Below, one piece after another: positions 6,093 through 13,033 of a DNA stretch of 24,586 bases. Position 1 is the stretch's first letter, and every line of letters begins with the position of its first letter. The stretch lies in contig JBFYKG010000012.1 in NCBI GenBank assembly GCA_041311015.1, positions 1 to 24,586 on the forward strand. Reading direction: 5' to 3'. The notes below the pieces were generated by a model. It was not told the origin of the DNA. It made no database searches and saw nothing but the letters and a program-made list of their open reading frames with translations. A program made the translations under genes and the position numbers. This stretch comes from Fluviibacter sp041311015. Its GTDB lineage: Bacteria; Pseudomonadota; Gammaproteobacteria; Burkholderiales; Rhodocyclaceae.

Positions 6093-8717
6093 TTAGGCGA
6101 CGATGTTGACGAGGCGGCCGGGCACAACCACCACCTTTTTGGGTGCGGCGCCGTTGAGCTGCTTCTGCGCGGCCTCACTGGCCAGGGCGGCAGCTTCGAT
6201 CGCGGCCTTATCAGCCTCGGCAGCCACGCGGATGCTGCCCCGCAATTTACCGTTGATCTGCAGCATCAGTTCGATTTCCGATTGCACCAGCGCCGCCGGG
6301 TCGCAGACCGGGAAGCGTTGTGTGGCAACATTTTGGCCCGGGCGTAGCTCGGCATAAATGGCTTCGCCAATGTGCGGCACGATCGGGAACAGCATCAGCA
6401 CGGCGGCCTCGAGCAGTTCCTGACGCAGGGCGCGACCAGACGCATCGTTGAGCAGCGTTTTGTCGGCGGCGTTGAGCAGTTCCATCACGGCGGCAATCAC
6501 CGTATTGAATTGCTGGCGGCGACCGTAGTCGTCGGACACCTTCTGGATCGTCTGGTGCAGTTTGCGGCGGAGCTCTTTCTGCGGGTCGCTAAGGACGGTG
6601 TCGTTGTTGGCGGCAGCAACAATACCGACGCTGACATGCTCGAAGGCCAGCTTCCACAAACGACGTAGAAAGCGGTGCGCGCCTTCAACGCCAGCATCTG
6701 ACCATTCCAGTGATTGATCCGGTGGGCTGGCGAACATCATGAACAGGCGTGCCGTATCGGCGCCGTACTGATCAATCAGAATCTGCGGATCGACGCCATT
6801 GTTCTTGGACTTCGACATCTTTTCCGTGCCGCCGACAATCACCGGCTGGCCGTCGGCTTTGAGCACCGCACCGGTGGGGCGACCACGGTCATCCGTCGCC
6901 ACATCCACATCCGCCGGGTTGAACCACAGCTTCTTGCCATTCTCCGCTTCGCGGTAGAAGGTGGGTGCGACCACCATGCCCTGTGTCAGCAGGTTGGCGA
7001 AAGGCTCGTTGAGTTCAAAACCGCTGTTCTGGAACAGACCGACATCGCGCATCAGCTTGGTGAAGAAGCGCGCGTAGAGCAGATGCAGAATGGCATGTTC
7101 GATACCGCCGATGTACTGATCGACACCACCCTTCAGCCAGTACGCCGCCCGTTGATCGACCATCTGGTCGGCGTTGTCCGGGCAGGCGTAGCGCACGAAA
7201 TACCACGACGATTCCACAAAGGTATCCATGGTGTCGGTCTCGCGCTTGGCGGCTTTGCCGCACTTGGGGCACGTCGTTTCATAAAATTCAGGCATGCGTG
7301 CCAGTGGTGAACCGGCACCGGTGATTTCCACATCTTCGGGCAGCACCACCGGCAACTGATCATCCGGAACCGGTACGTCGCCGCAATCGGCGCAATGGAT
7401 GATCGGGATCGGACAGCCCCAGTAACGCTGGCGGGAGATGCCCCAGTCGCGCAGGCGGAACTGGGTCTTTTTTTCACCCAGGCCCTTGGCATACAAGTCG
7501 CCCGCAATCTTGTCGACGGCTTGCTGGTAGTTCAGGCCGTCATAAGCACCGGAGGCCATGCAAACGCCGCGTTGTTTGTCGCCGTACCATTCCTGCCAGG
7601 CTGCCGTGTCAAAGGTTTCGCCCTCGACGGCGATGACTTGCTTCATCGGCAGGTGGTATTTTTGGGCAAAGGCAAAGTCGCGTTCGTCGTGGGCCGGCAC
7701 GGCCATCACGGCGCCATCGCCATACCCCATCAGCACATAGTTGCCGACCCACACCGGCACTTGCTCGCCGGTGAGCGGGTGGGTCACGGTATAGCCGGTA
7801 TCAACGCCGGATTTTTCCATGGTGGCCAAATCGGCTTCCGCCACGCCCCCCTGTTTGCAGTCGGCGATAAACGCTGCAACCGCCGGGTTATTTTCTGCGG
7901 CACGCAGCGCCAGCGGGTGCTCTGGGGCAACGGCTACATAGGTCACGCCCATGATGGTATCGGCGCGCGTGGTGAATACCCACAGCTTGTCGTCCTGACC
8001 GTCCAGCGTGTAGGGGAAGGCGAAACGCACACCCACACTCTTGCCGATCCAGTTCTTCTGCATCAGGCGGACCTGTTCCGGCCAGCCGGTCAGCGAGTCC
8101 AGATCGGTCAGCAGTTCATCGGCGTACTTTGTGATCGCCATGTAGTACATGGGGATCTCGCGCTTTTCAATCAGTGCGCCCGAACGCCAGCCGCGGCCGT
8201 CGATGACCTGTTCGTTAGCGAGCACGGTGTGATCTACCGGGTCCCAGTTCACGGTCCCCAGCTTTTTGTAGATCAGCCCCTTTTCATAGAGACGGGTAAA
8301 CAGCCATTGTTCCCAGCGGTAGTACTCGGGGGTGCAGGTGGCCAGCTCGCGCGACCAGTCAAAGGCAAAGCCCAGGCGCTGCAATTGCGCGCGCATGGCG
8401 TCAATGTTTTCGTAGGTCCACTTGGCGGGCGGCACGTTGTTCTGCAGGGCCGCGTTTTCTGCGGGCATGCCGAACGCATCCCAGCCCATGGGTTGCAGCA
8501 CGTTGTAGCCCTGCATGCCGTGATAACGCGCCAGCACATCGCCGATGGTGTAGTTGCGTACATGCCCCATGTGCAGTTTGCCGCTGGGGTAGGGGAACAT
8601 GGAAAGGCAGTAGTACTTCGGCTTATCCGGGTTTTCTACGGCGAGATCGGTCTTGGCGTTGTGCCAGTGTTTTTGCGCGGCCGTTTCAATATCGGCGGGC
8701 AGATATTTTTCCTGCAT
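6093..8717 (-). CDS. leuS: LeuS, leucyl-tRNA synthetase
   Basis: An 874-residue class Ia synthetase that charges tRNA-Leu in the cytoplasm, of normal bacterial length. The HIGH-type motif is HMGH (49-52) and the KMSKS motif is exact (633-637). Between them the CP1 editing domain shows the threonine-rich TTRADT (249-254) and the GDGAVMAVPAHDERD region (333-347), containing the aspartate that excludes leucine from hydrolysis, so post-transfer editing of mischarged tRNA should be intact. RLRDWGISRQRYWGCPIP (421-438) and TTCPKCGKA, a zinc-ribbon-like pair of cysteines, are also visible. The C-terminal tRNA-binding domain ends in KKVVVVPGRLVNIV. ATG 8715-8717 is preceded by a perfect TATAAT box about 36 bases upstream. 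It is the first gene of the likely operon with lptE. Confidence 0.98.
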   Translation of the reverse strand: MQEKYLPADIETAAQKHWHNAKTDLAVENPDKPKYYCLSMFPYPSGKLHMGHVRNYTIGDVLARYHGMQGYNVLQPMGWDAFGMPAENAALQNNVPPAKWTYENIDAMRAQLQRLGFAFDWSRELATCTPEYYRWEQWLFTRLYEKGLIYKKLGTVNWDPVDHTVLANEQVIDGRGWRSGALIEKREIPMYYMAITKYADELLTDLDSLTGWPEQVRLMQKNWIGKSVGVRFAFPYTLDGQDDKLWVFTTRADTIMGVTYVAVAPEHPLALRAAENNPAVAAFIADCKQGGVAEADLATMEKSGVDTGYTVTHPLTGEQVPVWVGNYVLMGYGDGAVMAVPAHDERDFAFAQKYHLPMKQVIAVEGETFDTAAWQEWYGDKQRGVCMASGAYDGLNYQQAVDKIAGDLYAKGLGEKKTQFRLRDWGISRQRYWGCPIPIIHCADCGDVPVPDDQLPVVLPEDVEITGAGSPLARMPEFYETTCPKCGKAAKRETDTMDTFVESSWYFVRYACPDNADQMVDQRAAYWLKGGVDQYIGGIEHAILHLLYARFFTKLMRDVGLFQNSGFELNEPFANLLTQGMVVAPTFYREAENGKKLWFNPADVDVATDDRGRPTGAVLKADGQPVIVGGTEKMSKSKNNGVDPQILIDQYGADTARLFMMFASPPDQSLEWSDAGVEGAHRFLRRLWKLAFEHVSVGIVAAANNDTVLSDPQKELRRKLHQTIQKVSDDYGRRQQFNTVIAAVMELLNAADKTLLNDASGRALRQELLEAAVLMLFPIVPHIGEAIYAELRPGQNVATQRFPVCDPAALVQSEIELMLQINGKLRGSIRVAAEADKAAIEAAALASEAAQKQLNGAAPKKVVVVPGRLVNIVA

Positions 8718-8752
8718 GGCGTTCTATCGTGGTGAATGCTTCAAAACGCCTG

Positions 8753-8758
8753 ATTATA
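8753..8758 (-). promoter_or_regulatory. Consensus -10 box upstream of leuS
   Basis: TATAAT is read on the minus strand, 35 bases from the leuS ATG, which would give a leader of about 29 bases. No TTGACA-like -35 lies at a 16-18 base distance (the position reads CCCGCC), and no TGn extension is present, so a sigma-70 promoter is plausible but not secure. Confidence 0.45.
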
Positions 8759-8774
8759 CCGGCCCGAAGGGGTT

Positions 8775-8855
8775 GGGCGGGTTGTAGATATGCGTGGTTC
8801 ACTCAGACGCCGCTTGCGCGCCGATTCGTTCACCAGCGCTATCTGCAACCCACCC
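8775..8855. repeat. 15-bp inverted repeat (13 of 15 matching) between leuS and the 8867-9217 gene
   Basis: GGGCGGGTTGTAGAT (8775-8789) and ATCTGCAACCCACCC (8841-8855) are complementary at 13 of 15 positions, with one of the two mismatches a possible G-U wobble in RNA. They flank a 51-base loop. On the minus strand the element begins 11 bases after the stop of the small upstream gene and ends 16 bases before the leuS -10 box. It may fold at the 3' end of that gene's transcript; no U tract follows, so a simple intrinsic terminator is unlikely. Confidence 0.45.
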
Positions 8856-8866
8856 GAGGGGGCGGT

Positions 8867-9217
8867 TTAGCGCGCCAGATTGGGCGGCGTCATTGCCTGC
8901 TGCCAGAAGCGCGCAACAGCGCCACCGGTGACCAGCGCCATATCAGTCATGCGGCCATAGTGGCGGTAGAGCCAGCCAAAGCCGTTGGGCTGTTCCGTGT
9001 AGTCCGGGGTAATCGGCAGACCCGCTTCGTCGCCAATGCGCTCGATGAAACGATCCATCAGCGCCTTGGGGTCGCACTCGTCGCCTAGTTCCTGGCAGGT
9101 CAGATCCCACAGTGCTTTGGCGCGGGCATCGCTGATTCCGGCGCGGCCGGCAAACCACGGCAGCACCTCGGGGTAAGGCGGGGTTTTTGTAACGCTATGA
9201 TTTTTTGCGTTTTTCAT
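8867..9217 (-). CDS. Small protein of unknown function (116 residues)
   Basis: I do not recognise the family. The start ATG 9215-9217 is chosen because AGGAGA (9224-9229) stands six bases upstream on the minus strand; the frame is open 27 codons further upstream, but that part lacks such a site. The protein has a basic N terminus (MKNAKNHSVTK), then a PYPEVLPWFAGRAGISDARAKALWD segment (residues 14-38) that looks like a short helical domain, an acidic middle, and a C-terminal aromatic part with FGWLYRHYGRM and ARFWQQAM. There is no signal peptide and no clear membrane helix, so it is probably cytoplasmic. It has its own predicted promoter with a dyad over the start site. It lies 149 bp upstream of leuS in the same direction and divergent from uvrD. 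The ribosome site and coding-like composition make it a real gene; the function is open. Confidence 0.75.
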   Translation of the reverse strand: MKNAKNHSVTKTPPYPEVLPWFAGRAGISDARAKALWDLTCQELGDECDPKALMDRFIERIGDEAGLPITPDYTEQPNGFGWLYRHYGRMTDMALVTGGAVARFWQQAMTPPNLAR

Positions 9218-9268
9218 CGTATTTCTCCTGGGGTCGGGGCGGGTAATCCCCGGTTGTTTATGCAAGAA

Positions 9269-9285
9269 GGCTTTTTGTGAAAGCC
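9269..9285. promoter_or_regulatory. Six-base-pair hairpin in the leader of the 8867-9217 gene
   Basis: GGCTTT 9269-9274 pairs perfectly with AAAGCC 9280-9285 around a five-base loop. It lies inside the roughly 80-base leader predicted for the small minus-strand gene, about 50 bases ahead of its start codon. Its role is unknown. Confidence 0.35.
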
Positions 9286-9289
9286 CGCT

Positions 9290-9335
9290 TTGCTGCATTG
9301 CACAACAGTATGGAGGGTATAACGCCGGATTTCAA
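9290..9335 (-). promoter_or_regulatory. Promoter with overlapping dyad operator candidate for the 8867-9217 gene
   Basis: On the minus strand TTGAAA (9330-9335) and CATACT (9307-9312) are separated by exactly 17 bases, matching five and four of six consensus bases. Directly downstream, over the expected start site, is TTGTGCAATGCAGCAA (9290-9305), a near-palindrome centred on TGCA-A-TGCA with TTG/CAA ends. Such TGCA-rich dyads resemble PhaR-type operators upstream of polyhydroxyalkanoate genes, but that resemblance is from memory and is not secure. Confidence 0.45.
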
Positions 9336-9341
9336 GTTTTG

Positions 9342-9369
9342 TTGACCGCAAAGGTAAAACCTATTTAAT
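9342..9369 (+). promoter_or_regulatory. Likely promoter for uvrD-dgt-dnaE
   Basis: TTGACC (9342-9347, five of six consensus bases) is followed after 16 bases by TTTAAT (9364-9369), giving a leader of roughly 40 bases before the uvrD ATG. A second -10-like box, GATAAT 9403-9408, lies so close to the ATG that it could only yield a nearly leaderless message, and it has no -35. The stretch 9218-9416 holds this promoter, the divergent one and nothing else that looks coding. Confidence 0.5.
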
Positions 9370-9416
9370 TACAGTGCGTTATAAAACCCGAATCTTTCGC
9401 CGGATAATACGGCAAT

Positions 9417-11687
9417 ATGAATGCATCGATCCCGGAAGCCTTTGGTGGCCCGCTGGGTGGGGCGCCGGCGGAGCGGGCGAATCCACTATTGGCAGGGCTG
9501 AACGAGCCGCAACGTGCGGCCGTTTGCTTGCCGGCATCTGAGGCCCCTGCGCATGCACTTATTCTGGCGGGTGCCGGATCGGGTAAGACCCGGGTGCTGA
9601 CGACGCGGATTGCCTGGTTGCTTCAGACCGGGCAGGTATCCCCGCAGGGCATTCTGGCGGTGACCTTTACCAACAAGGCGGCACGCGAGATGCTGACGCG
9701 CCTGTCGGCGATGGTGCCGTTTAATGTGCGCAATCTCTGGGTCGGTACGTTCCATGGCTTGTGCCACCGGCTGTTGCGTACGCACTGGCGGGCAGCGCGT
9801 TTGCCCGAGACCTTCCAGATCCTGGATACGGGCGACCAGCAGGCGGCGATCAAGCGCCTGATCAAGGCGATGGGCGTGGATGAAGAGCGCTTTCCGGCGC
9901 GCGACATGATGTATTACATCAATGCGCTCAAGGAGCAGGGCATCCGTTCCGGTCAGGCCGAGGCGCACGATGCGCATACCCGCCGCAAGGTGGAGATCTA
10001 CGCCGAGTATGAAGTGCAATGCCAGCGCGAGGGCGCAGTGGACTTTGCCGAACTCCTGTTGCGCGCGTATGAACTGTTGCAACAGGATGAAGCGCTTCGC
10101 ACGCATTACCAGCAGCGCTTCCGCCATATTCTGGTGGATGAGTTCCAGGATACCAACCCGTTGCAATACGCCTGGTTGCAGTTGCTGTGTGGGCCGCAGG
10201 CCTCGATTTTTGCAGTGGGTGACGACGATCAGTCGATCTATGCCTTCCGTGGTGCGGATGTGGCAAACATGCGCGGCTTTGAGCGTGACTATGCCCGGGG
10301 CAATGTGATCCGCCTGGAGCAGAACTACCGTTCGCACGGCAATATTCTGTCAGCGGCGAATGCACTCATTACGAATAACGCCGATCGCCTCGGCAAGAAC
10401 CTGTGGACTGATGCCGGCGAGGGTGAAAAGATCCGCGTGTTCCAGGGCGTGTCGGATCTGGACGAAGCGCGTTACATCATCGAAGAAATTGGTGAGCTCA
10501 ATCGCGAGGGCATTCCGCGCCATCAGATCGCGCTGCTCTATCGCTCCAATGCCCAATCCCGTGTGCTTGAACACGCGCTGTTTCAGGCCGGGCTGCCCTA
10601 TCGTGTGTACGGCGGGCTGCGCTTCTTCGAGCGGCAGGAAATCAAACATGCGCTGGCGTATTTACGGCTGATTGCCAATCAGGACGACGATACGGCGTTC
10701 TTGCGGGTTGTGAATTTTCCGACGCGCGGTATCGGCGCACGCAGCCTCGAAGCATTACAGCAGGAAGCGCGCCGGCTTAATTGTAGTTTGTATAACGCGG
10801 CTGCTAGCCTAACCGGCAAGGCGGGAACATCGGTTGGGGCGTTCATTCGGCTGATCGAAACACTGCGTGGCGAAACAGCGGGGCTGACGTTGCCGGAGGT
10901 GATTGATCATCTGCTCGACCGCAGCGGTTTGCGGACGCACTATCAGGCCGAACGTGAAGGCCAGGACCGTCTGGAAAACCTGGAAGAACTTGTGAACGCG
11001 GCGGCAACTTTTGCCGAAGATCCGGAAGCAACCCGCAATATCGATGCCGAAACGGGCGAGGCGACCAGCTTGTTGGCGGATTTTCTGGCGCATGCGGCGC
11101 TGGAAGCCGGCGAGCATCAGGCCGGTGATTCGGATGACGCGATCCAATTGATGACGGTGCATTCGGCCAAGGGGCTGGAGTTTACGGCGGTGTTTATTGT
11201 CGGCCTGGAGCAGGGCTTGTTTCCGCATGAAAACGCCATGCTTGAGCGCGATGGTCTCGAGGAAGAGCGTCGACTCATGTATGTGGCGATCACGCGTGCG
11301 CGTCAGCGGCTATATCTGTGTCACGCACAGACGCGGATGCTGCATGGACAGACGCGGTACTGTTTGCCCTCCGGTTTTCTGGATGAATTACCCGATGCCC
11401 TGCTGCAGCGACTGGATGCCACGCCGTCATGGGCGGGTAGTTACACCACCAGTAGTTGGACACCGGCGCCCGCGGTGGATATGACCACGCGCGTCGCAGC
11501 CCGGGCAGCGGGTGATACCGGCGGCAGTGGTTTCCGTGTCGGCCAGAGTGTGGTGCATGCCAAGTTTGGCGCGGGGGTGATCTTGGCATCCGAGGGACGC
11601 GGTGACGAAGCCCGGGTGCAGGTACGGTTCAGCCAGGCAGGCACGAAGTGGCTTGCGCTGGCGTTCGCTAAACTGGAGGCGGCATGA
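9417..11687 (+). CDS. uvrD: UvrD, DNA helicase II (superfamily 1A)
   Basis: A 756-residue 3'-5' helicase, slightly longer than E. coli UvrD (720). It displaces excised oligonucleotides in nucleotide excision repair, unwinds nicked DNA in mismatch repair and dismantles RecA filaments. SF1 motifs in order: Q-motif LNEPQRAAV (28-36), Walker A GAGSGKT (52-58), VGTFHGLCHRLLR (109-121), Walker B VDEFQDTN (240-247), GDDDQSIYAFRGA (268-280), later LMTVHSAKGLEF and the arginine-finger motif MYVAITRARQRL. The C-terminal VGQSVVHAKFGAGVI and KWLALAFAKLE segments are the UvrD/PcrA tail that binds RNA polymerase, which separates it from Rep. No Shine-Dalgarno precedes ATG 9417. It overlaps dgt by 4 bp (ATGA). 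Confidence 0.95.
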   Translation: MNASIPEAFGGPLGGAPAERANPLLAGLNEPQRAAVCLPASEAPAHALILAGAGSGKTRVLTTRIAWLLQTGQVSPQGILAVTFTNKAAREMLTRLSAMVPFNVRNLWVGTFHGLCHRLLRTHWRAARLPETFQILDTGDQQAAIKRLIKAMGVDEERFPARDMMYYINALKEQGIRSGQAEAHDAHTRRKVEIYAEYEVQCQREGAVDFAELLLRAYELLQQDEALRTHYQQRFRHILVDEFQDTNPLQYAWLQLLCGPQASIFAVGDDDQSIYAFRGADVANMRGFERDYARGNVIRLEQNYRSHGNILSAANALITNNADRLGKNLWTDAGEGEKIRVFQGVSDLDEARYIIEEIGELNREGIPRHQIALLYRSNAQSRVLEHALFQAGLPYRVYGGLRFFERQEIKHALAYLRLIANQDDDTAFLRVVNFPTRGIGARSLEALQQEARRLNCSLYNAAASLTGKAGTSVGAFIRLIETLRGETAGLTLPEVIDHLLDRSGLRTHYQAEREGQDRLENLEELVNAAATFAEDPEATRNIDAETGEATSLLADFLAHAALEAGEHQAGDSDDAIQLMTVHSAKGLEFTAVFIVGLEQGLFPHENAMLERDGLEEERRLMYVAITRARQRLYLCHAQTRMLHGQTRYCLPSGFLDELPDALLQRLDATPSWAGSYTTSSWTPAPAVDMTTRVAARAAGDTGGSGFRVGQSVVHAKFGAGVILASEGRGDEARVQVRFSQAGTKWLALAFAKLEAA

Positions 11688-13018
11688 TGACCCCGCAGGA
11701 TCGTTGGCTGAAGCTGTTGTCACCGGATCGCCTAGGCGCGCAAGAAGCCGATGCGCTGGTTGGACACTCCCAGGACCGAAGCCGCTTTCAACAGGATTAC
11801 GACCGCATTGTCTTTACCTCGGCGTTCCGTCGGCTCAAGGATAAGACGCAGGTGTTTCCGTTGGCGCAGAGCGATTATGTTCGCACGCGTCTGACGCATA
11901 GTTTGGAGGCCTCCTGTGTGGGGCGCTCGCTGGGTGCGATGGTCGGCCGCGCGATTGTGGATCGTCATGGTCTGGCGCCAGAGGTGCATCCGTCCGATTT
12001 TGGTGCGGTGGTGGCCGCTGCCTGTCTGGCGCACGATATTGGTAATCCGCCTTTTGGTCACGCCGGTGAAGATGCGATGCGGGCGTGGTTTGCAACGCAT
12101 CCCCAATATCTGGCCGGGTTGAACCCGAATCAGCGCGCTGATCTGCTCAACTACGAAGGCAATGCCCAGGGGTTCCGGATTCTGACGCATCTGCAGAACC
12201 CGTCGAATCCGGGCGGGCTTCAACTTACGTGTGCCGTGCTGGCGACCTTTGCCAAGTATCCGCGCGGGTCTCACCTCGAGCAGCCCCTAACGGGCAAGAG
12301 CGCGCGCAAGTTCGGCTACTTTGATGCCGAAGCCGGACTGTTTGCGCAGGTGGCTGAAACAACGGGCTTGATTCCCCGGGCGACCGGCGCCTGGTGCCGA
12401 CATCCGCTGACCTTTCTGGTGGAAGCGGCGGATGACACCTGCTACCTGGTTGTCGATATCGAAGATGGGGTTCAGCAGGGCTGTGTGACACCGGAACAGG
12501 CAGAAGCGCTCCTTCTGGATCTGGCGGGCGGGACGGCCGTGACCGGCAAACTCAAGTATCTGAATGATCCGAAACGGCGTATCGAATATCTCCGGGCGCG
12601 GGCGATTGGTCGCTTGGTCGATGAGGCCGCACGGGTCTTCCTCGAGAATGAAGCAGCCATTCTGGACGGCAGTTTCGATCAGGCGCTGTTTGATGTGTCG
12701 CCGGTGGGCGAGAGCCTGGCGGCCGTACGCCGAGTTGCCGAAGAGCAGATTTATAACGCGCGACAGGTGATGGAAGTGATGGCGGCGGGTTATGAAGTGA
12801 TCAGTGGTCTGCTTGATGGGTATGTCGCTGGCGCGTGTGGCCCGCAAAGCAGCCGCAATGGGGTATGGCGCAATCTGCTGCCGGCTGATTTTGATCAGAC
12901 GGCGGGCGAGGGCAATTATCTGCGTCTGTTACAGGTGGCCGACATGATTGCCGGGATGACAGATTCCTTTGCGGTTTCGGCCTATCGCCGACTCAAAGGC
13001 ATCGAGCTGCCGGGCTAA
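11684..13018 (+). CDS. dgt: Deoxyguanosinetriphosphate triphosphohydrolase-like protein (HD domain)
   Basis: A 444-residue HD-superfamily dNTPase. Family members cleave dGTP or other dNTPs to the deoxynucleoside and inorganic triphosphate. The metal-binding set is visible: His72 (RLTHSLEAS), His117-Asp118 (CLAHDIGNPPFGH), a further His126, and a downstream aspartate in VEAADDTCYLVVDIEDG. The N-terminal DRSRFQQDYDRIVFTSAFRRLKDKTQVF block (about 31-58) is the family signature. ATG 11684-11686 overlaps the uvrD TGA by 4 bp, so translation is probably coupled; a second ATG follows immediately at 11687. It ends 15 bases before dnaE. Which dNTP it prefers cannot be read from sequence, and many members of this Dgt-like branch need a second dNTP as activator. 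Confidence 0.92.
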   Translation: MMTPQDRWLKLLSPDRLGAQEADALVGHSQDRSRFQQDYDRIVFTSAFRRLKDKTQVFPLAQSDYVRTRLTHSLEASCVGRSLGAMVGRAIVDRHGLAPEVHPSDFGAVVAAACLAHDIGNPPFGHAGEDAMRAWFATHPQYLAGLNPNQRADLLNYEGNAQGFRILTHLQNPSNPGGLQLTCAVLATFAKYPRGSHLEQPLTGKSARKFGYFDAEAGLFAQVAETTGLIPRATGAWCRHPLTFLVEAADDTCYLVVDIEDGVQQGCVTPEQAEALLLDLAGGTAVTGKLKYLNDPKRRIEYLRARAIGRLVDEAARVFLENEAAILDGSFDQALFDVSPVGESLAAVRRVAEEQIYNARQVMEVMAAGYEVISGLLDGYVAGACGPQSSRNGVWRNLLPADFDQTAGEGNYLRLLQVADMIAGMTDSFAVSAYRRLKGIELPG

Positions 13019-13033
13019 CCGGCCACGCGACCT

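Noticed and set aside
7395..8735. Long open frame (446 codons) antisense to leuS
   Set aside because: leuS has full family motifs in the other strand; this frame has no recognisable domains or ribosome site and reflects GC-biased codon use.
9310..9345. An 11-codon plus-strand frame beginning ATGGAGGG in the uvrD upstream region
   Set aside because: It has no ribosome site, lies upstream of the predicted uvrD transcription start, and overlaps the divergent promoter.
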